DNA of 64,000 nucleotides from Lathyrus oleraceus. Its lineage: Eukaryota; Streptophyta; Magnoliopsida; Fabales; Fabaceae. This document shows, piece by piece, positions 1 to 11,464 of the stretch. A program made the position numbers and the translations under genes. The notes under the pieces were generated by a model that ran no database searches, was not told the DNA's origin, and worked only from the letters and a program-made list of their open reading frames with translations. How positions within the stretch are numbered: position 1 is the stretch's first letter; each line of letters begins with the position of its first letter. Where the stretch lies: assembly GCF_024323335.1 (NCBI RefSeq), contig NC_066583.1:411134031-411198030 (forward strand), in the 5' to 3' direction.

Positions 1-439
1 TGATTAAAATCAATTCACCAATCTTTGAAATTTTTACCATGAACTATGATGTTTTGATCCTCCTTTGTGATGGTACGTAGGCAATAGGTTCATTCATTCA
101 AACAATAAAATTTGTAAATATAATCTATTCTCTTCTCATCCCTTCAATCTTTTGCACAAATCTTTTCACAAATACCAACCTACAACACATATTTGCAAAA
201 AGGGTTCCCTTAGAGTACTAAGGATATTTTGGGTGCGTAAAACCTTCCCATTTCATAACCAACCCTCTTACCTAGATCTCTGACATTTTTATTAGTTTTT
301 GATTTGAAAAACTTCTTACTTGGCTTTTGTTCGCTTTTTAGCCTTTCCTTTAGATAAATAAAAGTGCGGTGACGACTCGAATTGTATGTTGACTTTTGGT
401 TTAGTCAATAAACCTAAAGGTAACGAAAACCCCGCTACA
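1..439 (+). repeat. 3' end of a divergent Ogre-type LTR
   Basis: This stretch follows the same order of motifs as the 3' end of the better preserved LTR at 2226-2662: a TTGATTAAAATCAA-like start, a 'ggtacgtag' block, a 'gggttccc...gagtac' block, and a terminal 'gcggtgacgactc...ccccgctaca'. It is clearly diverged from that copy and has its own sequence just before the terminus. The end at 439 is set by the CCGCTACA terminus shared with other copies. The LTR continues off the left edge. No coding sequence is seen. It abuts the middle of a second LTR at 440, so this is probably a solo LTR or element end inserted into, or recombined with, its neighbour. Confidence 0.6.
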
Positions 440-571
440 CTTGTATCTTTCAATATACTTGGAATTAGGAGAATTGAGACTAGATTCAAGCTCCTGAGCA
501 TTTTTCCTTTAAAATAGTGTGCTCACTTTTTATTTTAATGGTGGTTGGTGGTGGACCAGCACAGGTGAGGT

Positions 572-608
572 CCACCGAAGAAGATGGCCGAAGCCCTAGC
601 TCCGGTGG
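572..608 (+). other. LTR inverted repeat (CCACCGAAG/CTCCGGTGG)
   Basis: A 9-bp arm at 572-580 faces CTCCGGTGG at 600-608 with one mismatch. It is the equivalent of the perfect inverted repeat at 38628-38664 in the complete LTR of Ogre C. Confidence 0.5.
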
Positions 609-725
609 TGCGTTGGCACCTTCCCAACCTTTTGATCTTGACCAAACGTTTTAATCTCGTCCATTGGTTCAGATGACCGTGTTTGCCACGTAGTTGACTT
701 TAGTGCATCATACACCCTAGCGTGT

Positions 726-771
726 GGCCATCAGATCTGCCACCTCAATTAATGAGGGAGATCTAATGGCC
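726..771 (+). other. Conserved LTR hairpin, copy 1
   Basis: A 13-bp stem (GGCCATCAGATCT facing AGATCTAATGGCC, one mismatch) encloses the invariant core gccacctcaattaatgaggg. The core itself folds into a CCTCA/TGAGG stem-loop. The structure lies in the transcribed part of the LTR, about 600-700 nt downstream of where the TATA box sits in complete copies. Confidence 0.7.
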
Positions 772-2972
772 CTTGTTTTTTTTAATTTCTTTTATTTTTC
801 TGATTTTTCTTTTAATCCTTTTATTTTGTTTAATTCATATTAAATTCATTTTTTATCCAAAAAATATGGTACTTTCACCAAAAATCTTTAAATATTTTTC
901 TCTTTCATATTCTAAGTTAAAATCTTCTTTTGGATTAAGTTTTATATTTTTTGTGAATTAAATGATTTTAAGCTTGTTTTTAAATATTTTAAAATACTTC
1001 TGACTTTCAAAAAGTTATGAATTTTTTTGTCAACGGTTCATTGACCTTGTTTGACCTAGGATAAATATATTGGCTATTTATTTGATGTTTTGAAGGGATT
1101 TGAGGTTTTGTCCATTTTAAAATGCATTGTAATTCATTTTAAAATTGATTATTAATTGAATAATTGCTTAAAAATTGTGTTGAGCCATTTAACTGGTCTT
1201 GTGATGTTTAACTTGTTGTTTGGCCTTGATCATGGTTGATTTGACTTTTGTTTGACCAATACTATTGGATTTAGGGTATTGATGAAATATACATTTCATC
1301 TCCCAAAATGAATGGATAGTATTGATCAGATGAAATTCCTCATATGACCAATTTGGGTTTCTATTTTCCCTTCCCTCTTCATCTTCATTTTCATCCCTAT
1401 TTTCCTTAATCCATCATTGACCAATGATTTCTCTTCTTGTTTAATGCTAGTTGATTCATCAATGACCTTGTGTTAGATGAATCAACATGAGCATGAGTTA
1501 TCCTTGATGAGCTTGATCTGAACTTTTGGACTTAGAATTAGGCAATTTTCCCTATGCTAAAGGACTTGGTCAATGCCATCATCTGACACTGAGTTATCCT
1601 TGACAGTGTCTTTCATCTGATGCAAGACCTTGAGTGTCCTTGATTCATCTATCACTTTGTCTTTGTGCTTAATTGTTATACTATTATTATTATTATTGAT
1701 GTTTGACGATTGCTTCTGAGTTCACCAAGGAATATTTCATCTGATACATTTGAAGACATTTGAAGACTGCTAGTTATTGGAGTGTATGCTTGGATATTAT
1801 GGTTGTCTTTATTTTATGCATTGGTCTTCATATGGTTTGCTTGGATATTGCTTATGCTTGTCGCATGCTAAAGTCCAAAGGAAAATGGGTTTCTATATGA
1901 CACTTTTGTCTGTTGGATGCATCTCATTGGTAAGATCTTTTCAACTTTTAAGTTTTAATTTTTTTCTAGGATAATCTCTTCATCTCCCCCCACTTCTTTA
2001 ATTTCAAATATCTCCCTCTTTTTAAAACCTTCTTTGTTTGTATTTTCAACTTAGACATATTTTAATGATTAGAAACTTTGGCCTTATGCCAATGATTTTT
2101 TTTAAGCTTTTTCTTAAATCAAATTTGTGAATAAACTTAATCATATTGACTTTAATTTCAAAAAGACAAAAAGAACTAACAAACCCATTCAAATATCCTT
2201 TTATGCCTTTTTCTTTTAAACTTTTGATTAAAATCAACTCACCAATTTCTTTGAAATTTTTACCACGAACTACGCGGTTTTGATCCCTCATTTTTTATGT
2301 TGGTACGTAGCCATAAGACCGAAGGTCTTGTCAAACACAAAAATATAATCAATGAATTATTTTCTTATCCCCTCACTCTATATTTTTATCAAACATCATT
2401 TTTACGAAAACATTTACATATAAAAAAGGGCTCCCTAGGAGTACCTATGACACTTCGAGTGCTAAAACCTTCCCTCTGTGTGACCAACCCCCTTACCTGT
2501 AATGTCTGACATTTTATTAGTTTTGATTTGAAAACTTCTTATCTTTGGGTTTTGTTCGTACTTTTGCCTTTTCCTTTGGAAACAAGAAAAGCGTGGTGGT
2601 GACTCTGGTTTTATTGACGTCAAGTTAATCCATAGCTTTATGGTCATGAATTTACCGCTACATCACCCCTTTAAGTAGAACAGGTTTATTTTTCTCCTTC
2701 GCCACTGAGTTATTACCTTATGGGCGATTATTATTTCAGTTTCCTCCCTAATTCATTATCTGGATGGAATCACTCCCCTTGAGTTATATCCTCATTGGGT
2801 TGAGTCTTGTTTGACTGTTTCTTTATAGTTTTTACCTAGATAGATTTTTGGTCCCCCAAGAGTTTATTACCGAGTAACTAGTAATATTCTTCTTGATTTT
2901 GAGTACTTTACCTGTGTTAATTTACCTCTTTGTTTATCTCCAGCCGATTCGTTTTGCCGTTTCCCCATAGCT

Positions 2973-3600
2973 CATCCTTGATATGTTCACTTTAACCAGT
3001 GACGGATTTTCTCTTTCTTTGGTATTCTACCCAGTAACCGGTAGTTGTAATGCCCATTTATGGTATTATACCAAGTAAAAAGGTAGTTATAATTCCTACT
3101 TTCTTCAGAAGAGTTCATCCTTGATATGCTCACTTTAATAGGTGACTGATTTTCTCTTTCTTTGGTATTCTACCCAGTACCCGGTAGTTATAAAACCTAT
3201 TTTTCCCTGGTAGTCTATCCTTGATATGTTCATCCTTGATATGCTCACTTTAATCGGTGACTGATTTTCTCTTTCTTTGGTATTCTACCCAGTACCCGGT
3301 AGTTATAAAACCTATTTTTCCCTGGTAACAAATATTCTTCCCTTTGAGTTTATCCTTGATATGTTCACTTTAACCGGTGACAGATACTCTCTCTTTGGTC
3401 TTCTGCCCAGTAAGAGGTAGTTGTAAATCCTATTTGGTTCTTTCCCCTAGTAGGTCATTCTTACCCAGTAACCGGTAATGAATATTCCTCATTTTTCTCA
3501 GCGAGCCATCCTTGATATGTTTACCCTAACCGGTAACGAATGTCCCTCTGTCCGAGTGTATTATCTTCTTACCCAGTAACCGGTAGTAGATAATATATCT
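2973..3600 (+). repeat. Tandem repeat array in the Ogre 3' UTR
   Basis: Five units begin with 'catccttgatatg' (or 'tatccttgatatg') at 2973, 3116, 3231, 3351 and 3507, so spacing is 143, 115, 120 and 156 bp. Each unit continues with 'ttcactttaaccggtgac', a T-rich 'ctctttctttggtattct' block and 'acccagtaaccggtagt'. The two central units (3116 and 3231) are nearly identical, while the outer ones are more diverged. Tandem repeats in the 3' UTR of Tat/Ogre elements are known in legumes and have been linked to satellite DNA origin; their function is unknown. Confidence 0.8.
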
Positions 3601-4121
3601 CTTTTACTCTTGTGTTGAATTCTTTCTTCCCCAATTGATTTAGTTTCTTATTTCTTTGAGAAATCAAATTCCCTTTTGCGTTTGAGTATTTCAGTCTCGT
3701 CCTGATTTGCGCATTTCCCCAACAGATGTTTCTTGTTGTATTGGTATTATCCCAGTACATGTAGATTCCCTTTTTCCCCAACCGATTCTTTCCATTGATT
3801 TACTTTCATGGAAATCCCCTCGGGTGTCCAACACTTTTCAAGTCGTAGCCTGGTCTACGAATAGATTTTTATCCCCTAGTCTTTGTCTCCTCAGTAAGCT
3901 TTCCTTATGGAATGCATTGTGCTCCTGTAGACTTTCAGCCTCTCCAGATTCTTTTCTTTGGGGCAATATATTCCCCACAAAGATTATTTTTAACATTTAT
4001 ATCATATGCATCATGAGGTCTCTTAGGGACCAAAATTTATTTCTTGATGTTGTTATTTAAGTACATTCTACTGATTTAATATGAAGACTTTAACCTTCAT
4101 ATCCTCAGCTAGAATGCCCTT

Positions 4122-4134
4122 AAATAGGGGAAGT
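4122..4134 (+). promoter_or_regulatory. Ogre polypurine tract
   Basis: The purine run 'aaataggggaagt' lies directly before the LTR start 'tgtaagacccc' at 4135, the expected place for the plus-strand DNA primer. It is the only LTR start in the window preceded by a PPT, which marks 4135 as a genuine 3' LTR. Confidence 0.75.
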
Positions 4135-6190
4135 TGTAAGACCCCAATTTTGACCCTAAGATCCCTCATGCTATCTTATCATTTGCATTGGCTTTGGCTT
4201 TGGGATCACGCCTTGGTATCCTCCTCACCCCTCATTCATTGGGTTTTCATTGGGAGAGATCACATGGTACTTTTGATTGTATCATACTTTATTTGCTTAC
4301 CAAAATACCAAAAATATGTTTATGTATAGCATTGTCTCTTTTGTAGGTGTGTGTGTCCATCTATGCCCTCATCAAGCTCATATATAGGGTTTGAGACCCT
4401 CTATGCAAGAGATCAATCAAGAAAAGGTTCACAATGGTTCTAAGCATCATACATGGATCCCCATGTCCTTTATTTGTCATTTTGATCAAGAATTCATCAA
4501 GAGTTTGAAGCTTGTTTTCCTTGGAAGCCCTAACTCATTTAGGTACCTTGTGTAACTTCCTTAGCAAGTTTCTTCATCAATTGGTCAAAGATATTAAGGT
4601 ATACTCCATGATGTATCATCTCAAGCACATATCATCCTCCATGAGCCCCTAAAGAGCAAAAGAACTTCAAGTTTGCAAGTTGGTTCAAAGAGGTTGACCA
4701 GAGAAAGTCAATTGGTCAAATCTAGGGTTCCCTATACCCTATCTCCTACATGTTTTGTTATATGAAAATTATTCCAAGATAAAAGTTACTCTTTATGACA
4801 TTTTGAACAACTTTCATGTTTACATAAAGATCTATTTTTTCTTGGAAAGTCATTTTGTATGGTGAAAGATTATAGGTCATCTTGTTTGTGCCCTAGATAG
4901 AAGGTTAACTGACAAGAACCATAAATTGCTCAATTTGTATGATATGAAGTCCATCCAAGTTTCATGATCAATTTCAAGATGTCTTCTCCAACTTTTCTTC
5001 CTTGATAAATGTCAAATTCTACTTGCAAGGGCATGTTCCAAGAGGAAACATTATAGGTCATTTTGGGCCATCACCATTGAACAAGCATTTTTCCTCAACT
5101 TCTAAAATCCATAACTCCATCATGCAAGATTAAAATGGTGTAAAATTTATGACCTGATTGAAGAGGAATGAAAGAGTTACAACTTTTGTGAAGAAACCAT
5201 TTTCATTTGAAGCTCATAGAAAAAGTTATTCAAGGTGGAAAAAATGGTCATTTTACTTTTAACTTAGAAAATTTTCAACTATGTTAGATTTCTCCAACTT
5301 CCACCTTAAAATTAATCATAATACAAGCTCCAGACGGAAACTTATTCAACAACAATGTTGGTGCCCTTAATGTTAGATTTCTAAAACATCCAAGATCATG
5401 GCATTTTGATCATTTTTGAGTGACTTGTGCGTGGTTACTTTGCATGGCTTATTTTGGCAACTTTTGAACTTAATTTTATAATACCTTTGCATGGCTTCAT
5501 GTTATGGTCTCAGCATGTTTTGTGCATGAATTTGGACTTAATACAATCATCATTTGGGCCTAAATGCATGCCCATGCACCCATGCAACTTGAGTTGCTAT
5601 TTTTGGTTCAAATTTGGAAGTGTGTAGAAATGAATGCAAGAGCCTATAAACACATGCGCTCCTGCTCAGAATGAGGAGGACCTAGCCCAAGCTTTTAACT
5701 ACAAACACCCTAACCCTCCATTGATAGAATTTCTTAAAGATTTCTCTTGAAATCGAGTTTTGATTCCCATTCTGTTTTGGAATTGAAACTTCGAGAATTC
5801 AAAGCCCTTTTGCATCCATTTCATCTCCTGTAAGCTAGTGGAAGCAAGCCCAAGAAAATTGAGATCAAGATCAAGCTTCATCACTATAAACATAAGGTGA
5901 ATTTTGTGAAACTTTCTCTCTTCGATTCTCTCTCAATTCTCCATCATTTCAAGTAATATATGGTTGGCTGAAGTCCTACCAATGTAGGAAACAAGATTGA
6001 GTTTCTTTGAGACTAAATGGAAGCAACTAAGATCATGCACCTCAAACTTCAAATCCATGTATCTTTCAATATAATTAGAATTGGGAGAAATTGAGGCCAG
6101 ATTCGAGCTCCTGAGCACTTTTCCTTTAAATTAGTGTATGCACTTTTTATTTTGGTGAACTTTGGTGGTGGACTAGTCCGGTGAGGTGAC
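4135..6190 (+). repeat. Ogre G 3' LTR, 5' portion
   Basis: It starts with the family terminus 'tgtaagaccccaattttgac', shared with starts at 36565, 44652 and 57973 and, reversed, at 19421, 25739 and 51691. It holds U3 and the start of the transcribed region, with a TATA box at 5645-5650. Family identity breaks at about 6190, just after 'ggactagtccggtgagg'. An unidentified block follows to 7261, after which LTR sequence resumes. The resumption repeats the segment 5397-6187, so this is not one LTR with a clean insertion. Confidence 0.8.
5645..5650 (+). promoter_or_regulatory. LTR TATA box
   Basis: TATAAA in 'gcctataaacacatgcgc', about 1.5 kb inside the LTR. Equivalent TATA boxes occur at the same place in other copies (7514, 38083; minus strand 24583-24590 and 50166-50172), so this is the likely U3 core promoter. 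Confidence 0.55.
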
Positions 6191-7261
6191 CATGACTTAG
6201 TATGTCTATCGAAATGGCTAACTGCAAATGCATAGTCGTATCGCATAGTTTTAAAAAGATATTAAACCCAAAGAACCAAAAATCAAACTATCGTTATCTA
6301 AAGTTATTATGTAAAGTTATGGCTAATGATTGCTTTGTTTTTCTTATATTGATTAAGAGAGACTACGAAATAAAATTTACCCGAAAATAATAATATAATT
6401 AAAATATTTAATAAAGAGGATTTGGTATGTAAATCACATCATTCCTCTAGGATTCGGTAAACAATTAACATTAAAGTAAGGTAAATCACTTTTCACTGGA
6501 AATTATGAAATTAAAAGACTTTGCCTCACACTCTCGTGTTTTTGGCTCGGGTTATACTCTTAAGCCAAAATATTTTGCTCTCGCTCACCCACCTGAATTA
6601 AAAGTAATTTTTGGAAATTGATAAATCCTAATTAATCCTAAAGCGCTCTCGTTGTGTTTAGGATTAATGCCTAGAAACCAATATCCAGTTAAAATCACAA
6701 ACTCTCGCTTTATTGATTTATAACCTTGTTGACTTTTCACTCTCGTGCAAAAAACCTTATTAAATTAGAATTGGAAACCAGAGCCAGAAAAATAACTCAT
6801 AAAAATTATCATTAATTATTATTGAATCTCGTCGGAACGACGGTCCTTACATACCAATGTCGAAAGGTTTATCTGAACATGGTTTTAAACGTAATCATAC
6901 AGATATAATTATCAAACATAATCATAATCAAAATTCAGAATTGGAAATTAAAACGGAAAGTAAAGAATTAAGCAATTAAAAGAAACCTGAATAATAATAA
7001 TAATTGGATTAAACTTCGAAGGATTCTTCGAGTACAAATAATAACTGGAATATTACAATGATGTCGACACGCTTGATCCGAGCAACTTGTAAAAGCAAAA
7101 ACAATGGTGCAATAGCCTCACGATGAGGAAGAACTATCACTTTTTAGAGTTTTTATGCTTAAAAATAAGAATTAAAATTACACGATAAAAACTTGGATCC
7201 ATTTTTTTCTTTCTAATTCAGTCTTTTTATATTGGCATCCTAAGGCAAAGCACATCATGCC
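6191..7261 (+). other. Unidentified non-coding block between two LTR fragments
   Basis: AT-rich sequence not matching any other part of the window. It has no coding region I can support; the short frame at 6202-6390 resembles nothing. Its striking trait is the hexamer CTCTCG, repeated at 6531, 6578, 6646, 6702 and 6740, with ATCTCG near 6826. It could be a solo LTR of another retrotransposon family, part of a Helitron, or a captured fragment. Borders are set only by loss of Ogre LTR similarity, so they are uncertain by tens of bases. Strand is arbitrary. Confidence 0.4.
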
Positions 7262-7513
7262 TTCTCATGGCATTTATATCATTTTTGAGTGACTTGCACA
7301 TGGTTACTTTGCATGGCTTGTTTTAGCAACTTTTGAACTCAATTTTCAAATACCTTTACATGGATTCATATCATGATCTCATCATGTTTTGTGCACGAAT
7401 TTAGACTTAATGCAATCATCATTTGGGCCTAAATGCATGCCCATGCACCCATGCAACTTGAGTTGCTATTTTTGGTTCAAAATAGGAAGTGTGTAGAAAT
7501 AGATGTAAGAGCC

Positions 7514-7520
7514 TATAAAT
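7514..7520 (+). promoter_or_regulatory. LTR TATA box
   Basis: TATAAAT in 'gagcctataaatacatgc', at the position equivalent to 5645 and 38083 in sister LTRs. Confidence 0.6.
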
Positions 7521-8056
7521 ACATGCCCTCTTGCTCAGAATGAGGAGGACCTTGCCTAAGCTTTGAACTGCAAACACCCTAACCCTCCATTGATAGAACT
7601 TCTTGAAGATTTCTCTTGAAATTGAGTTTTGATTCCAATTCTGTTTTGGAATTGAACCTCCAAGAATTCAAAGCCCTTTTTCATCCATTTCATCTTCTGC
7701 AAGCTAGTGGAAGCAAGCCCAAGAAAATTGAGATCGAGATCAAGCTTCTTCACTACAAACAGAAGGTGAATTTTGTGAAACTTTCTCTCTTCGATTCTCT
7801 CTTAATTCTCCATCATTTCAAGTAATGTTTGGTTGGCTGAAGTCCTACTAATGTAGGCAACAAGATTGAGTTGATTCAAGGCCGAATCGAAGCAACTCAG
7901 ATCATACACCTCAAACTTCAAATCCACATATCTTTCAATATACTTGGAATTGGGAGAAATTGAGGCCAGATTCGAGCTCCTGAGCATTTTTCCTTTAAAT
8001 TGGTGTATGCACTTTTTATTTTGGTGAAATTTGGTGGTGGACTAGTCCAGTGAGAT

Positions 8057-8093
8057 CCACCGGAGAAGATGGTTGGAGTTTGGGCTCCGGTGG
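8057..8093 (+). other. LTR inverted repeat CCACCGGAG/CTCCGGTGG
   Basis: Perfect 9-bp arms at 8057-8065 and 8085-8093, equivalent to those at 38628-38664. Confidence 0.6.
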
Positions 8094-8210
8094 TGTGATG
8101 GTTTCATCTCATCCATTTATTCATGCCTTATGTTCTAATCTCAGCCTTTGCTTTGAATGACCACGTTTGCAACGCGTCTGACTTAAGTGTACCATGGACA
8201 CCACACACAT

Positions 8211-8256
8211 GGCCATCCGATTTGTCACCTCAATTAATGACGGATATCTGATGGCC
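8211..8256 (+). other. Conserved LTR hairpin, copy 2
   Basis: This is the same structure as at 726-771, but the upper stem is weaker because of several mismatches. The outer GGCCATC/GATGGCC pairing is kept, as is the inner cctcaattaatga core. Confidence 0.55.
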
Positions 8257-10049
8257 CATATTTTTTCTAATTTCTTTTTATTTTCTGATTTTTTTTTAAT
8301 TCTTTTATTTTGTTTAATTCATATTAAATTCATTTTTAATCCAAAAAAATGGGACGTTCACCAAAAATCATTAAATATTTTTCTCTTCCATATTCTGAAT
8401 TAAAATCATTTTTTGGATTAGTTTTGATATTTTTTGTGAATTAAATAATTTTGGACTTATTTTTTAATATTTTAAAATACTTCTTGCTTTCCAAAACATA
8501 TGAAATTTTTTATCTAAGGTCCTTTGACCTTGTTTGACATAGGATAAATCCCTTGGCCATTTATTTGGTGATTTGAAGGGATTTGAGGTCTGGTCCATTT
8601 TAAAATGCATTTTAATTCATTTTAAAATTGATTTTTAATTTGTTTAAAAATATTGTTGAGCCATTTAATTGACCTTGTGATGTTTGACTTTCTGTTTGGC
8701 CTTGGTTATGGTTGATTTGACTTTTGTTTGACCAATACTATTGGATTTAGGGGGTTGATGAAATGTACATTTCATCCCCCAAAATGAATGGATAGTATTG
8801 ATCAGATGAACTTCCTCTTGTGATCAATTTGAGTTTCTATTTCCCCTTCCCTCTTCATCTTCATCCTTATTCTTCCCCAATCCATGATTGACCAATGAAT
8901 TCTCTTCATGTCTAATGCTAGTTGATTCATCAATGACCTTGTGTTAGATAAATCAACATGAGCCTGACTGAGATAGGTCCCTCCCCTTTTTTTAGTGTGT
9001 GGTATGTTTTAGAAGTTTGGTTCTTTGTACCAAATCTTTAACATGGATTAACACCTATATTTTTAGTTCCCAACCTCAGATAGTTGTGACTTCTACATAA
9101 GTCCAATTACGATTGATTAACATAGAGCTAAATTTGTCCCAAAAGGCATGACATTCTTGTAAGTGAGATTGTAAGTCTCCCATTCTTCATGGTATTGTGT
9201 GAAAACTTAACCTTTTTTCCTTTCATGAGAGCCAGTGGCATACTTGTTGATTTATCCAAGTTGGAGCCCTTCTCATAGATGATGTCTTGGTTCATGGATT
9301 CATACTTGTGAATGAATGGTTGAGTTTTCTCCAAAGAATGACTTAAATAATTAAAACTCTTCACTAACATTTGACTAACTTCTTATTAACATTGTTTTAC
9401 TTACAAGTCATTTACTTAATTCAATTTAAATTTCAGTACCTTTACCATTCATTGCCATTTTTCATTTCATGCAACTTGTTTATGTTTCAAGTCCCTTTTA
9501 CTGTGCTCATTTGAGCCATATCTTGTGATTATATATATTTTTTGCTTGTGATTTTGTTTTCCTTGTGGTCTTAGGACCCTAAAATACTTGACAAACAACA
9601 AAACCTTAAAAAATGTCTTGGTGGACTGTTGGCCTTGATATGAACTTTTGGACTTAGAAGTAAGTAACCTCCCTATGCTAAAGGACTTGGCCAATGCCAC
9701 TTTCTGAGACTGAGTTATCCATGACTATTCCTTTCATCTGATGGAAGCCTTAAGTGCTTCTGGTTCATTTGCCATTTTATCTCTATGCTTAATTGGTTAT
9801 GCTATTATTATTGTTCATGTTTGATGATCGTGTTTGATGATCAAGGAATATTTTCATCTGATACATTGGAAGACTGCTAGCTAATGGAGTGCTTGCCTGG
9901 ATATTATGGATATCTTTAATTGATGTCTTGGTCTTCATATGGTTTTCTTGGATATTGCTTATGCTTGTTGCTTGTTAAAGTCTAAAGGAAAATGGGTTTC
10001 TATGTAACATTCTTATTTTATGAATTGCATCTCATTGGTCAGATCTTTT

Positions 10050-10277
10050 TGAAGGAGAATAGCGATCCAAAATGCATCGGAAATTAAAAATTTCTCCTTT
10101 AGTGATCCTTACGAATGGGCATGATCAGTGATAGAATTGTTACCTCTTGTGGCGATTGAAACCCTTGATGCAAATCGAAGGAGTGATCACGAATGTTGAA
10201 TGGTGATAACGCCTCTACTCAGTCCACACGAACGGATTCCTTCAATCTCAATGCTAGTTGCTACGAATGAAGGCTTT

Positions 10278-10316
<39 letters not shown>

Positions 10317-11354
10317 AATTTCAACTGAACAAATGCTTCTGCACAACGGTTCTATTTATAGAACTACTTGTGTGGGCTGCAAGCTAAAAAGCCCACTTAA
10401 GTGTATGTGGCTCATATCTAATGATATGCCAAAATCACTTAAGTATGTGGTACCTTACCATATTTCGTATTCTACTTAAGTATACCGTATCTTACAATGT
10501 TCTACAATTCACTTAAGTGCACTGTACCTTACGGTGTTCCTTATTTACTCTATCTCTCATTAATCCGTCCTTTTGTGTGTGACCCTGTAGGTTTTCGCGA
10601 CATTAGCAATTATATTAAATCATGTATTTAACATAATAAACAGTGAGTGGTATCTAGCAACACATCACTTCTACCCAAGACACGAAAATGTCATGTGATC
10701 TGACAAATCCTTTTGTGATATTACTTATGTGTATAATTACCTTTTTGCCCTTATGTCTATATTGAACACAAGGCATAGACTGTGTCATCCTTGTCCAGTT
10801 CAATATTGGGCCCGTAGACATTTATCATGTTACGCGGGATGGGAAAATTCCATCTAGGTCACTCATGTCCCTCAGCATGCTTCGTGGAGTACCCATCAGC
10901 TGTCTTTATGGTCATCCAGTTATGGACAACGTTTGATCAGCAATAAAGCACCCGAGTCTACATCTAGGGTCCATAGTGGTTTTAGGTCGAAGGGTGGTAT
11001 ACACCACTATCACCATGCGAATAACTTATGACACTTTGCATAACATTCTATATGGTATTCTCATAGCGGGTCAATCCAGTATAAATATTACTCCTAATAT
11101 TCATACCTATGTTTAAGACTTGATAACTCCTTATCCATGATCCATGAGATATGATCATCAGTCTATATACATAATAATAATAATGCTTTTATGTTTAGTG
11201 GGATCTCATGATTAAGTCACACTTGATACATTAAACGGACTATCTATTTTAGGGACTTTATTAAACAAACATAATAAATAAAAAAGCCTTTTATTAATAA
11301 TAAATAATTCAATACAAGTACAAAAAGTATTGCCCTTTAGGGCTTACACCAACA
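10050..11354 (-). repeat. 3' LTR of Angela-like copia I
   Basis: On the minus strand the LTR runs from TGTTGGTGTAAGCCC (at 11354) to 'attctccttca' (at 10050), with TG...CA termini and a length of 1305 bp. The polypurine tract lies directly upstream. It contains a TATA-like TATAAATA (minus, near 10351-10360) and a (GA)16 microsatellite at 10280-10311. Confidence 0.8.
10280..10311. repeat. (GA)16 microsatellite
   Basis: An uninterrupted GA dinucleotide run inside the Angela-like LTR, probably expanded after insertion. Confidence 0.95.
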
Positions 11355-11367
11355 ATCTCCCACTAGC
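11355..11367 (-). promoter_or_regulatory. Angela polypurine tract
   Basis: The plus strand reads 'atctcccactagc', so the minus strand reads GCTAGTGGGAGAT immediately before the LTR start. This is the usual PPT position and composition for this lineage. Confidence 0.8.
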
Positions 11368-11464
11368 ACTAGAGCCAATCAGGCATACCCCTAATGCCCA
11401 TAGATCTAGTATGACCATCATGCTTCTGCTACGCAAGAGGCTTTGTCAGTGGGTCGGTAATATT

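Larger units (their letters stand above)
440..2662 (+). repeat. Ogre-type LTR, 3' portion (truncated at its left)
   Basis: The sequence enters the LTR at the 'tatctttcaatatacttgga' block, which in full copies lies about 450 bp after the TATA box (compare 38507). It runs to the terminal 'catgaatttaccgctaca' at 2662. It contains both transcribed-region hairpins described separately (572-608 and 726-771) and an ATT-rich run near 1683-1700. The U3 promoter part is absent. It is not followed by a tRNA primer site, so it is not an intact 5' LTR with its own internal region. The sequence from 2663 is the 3' untranslated region of another Ogre copy. No host gene is seen. Confidence 0.75.
2663..4134 (+). 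other. Ogre element G: 3' untranslated region
   Basis: This non-coding stretch lies immediately upstream of a polypurine tract and an LTR start, so it is the 3' untranslated region of a plus-strand Ogre/Tat element. The pol genes are missing and the left border is the LTR end at 2662. It is T-rich and dominated by a degenerate tandem array (2973-3600). The motif 'cccagtaaccggtag' is scattered through it, including outside the array (variants near 2870 and 3751). Short open frames here look like chance frames in low-complexity sequence. Confidence 0.65.
7262..10049 (+). repeat. Ogre-type LTR, middle to 3' portion
   Basis: Similarity begins near 'tttgagtgacttgcacatgg' and repeats the segment 5397-6187 at 7268-8047. 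It carries a TATA box (7514), both hairpins (8057-8093 and 8211-8256) and the later U5 blocks. It stops at 'cattggtcagatctttt' (10049), where the LTR of a minus-strand Angela copia begins. In Ogre C the same block continues as 'ggtcagattttttcaaccc' (40056). The missing last 0.7 kb or so should lie beyond the copia 5' end, which has been lost. No gene is seen. Confidence 0.75.

Noticed and set aside
773..961. Hydrophobic 62-codon frame resembling a membrane peptide
   Set aside because: It is T-rich LTR sequence. The equivalent LTR position in other copies does not preserve the frame.
2973..3600. CRISPR-like array
   Set aside because: The units are degenerate with no constant repeat/unique spacer pattern, and the DNA is plant nuclear.
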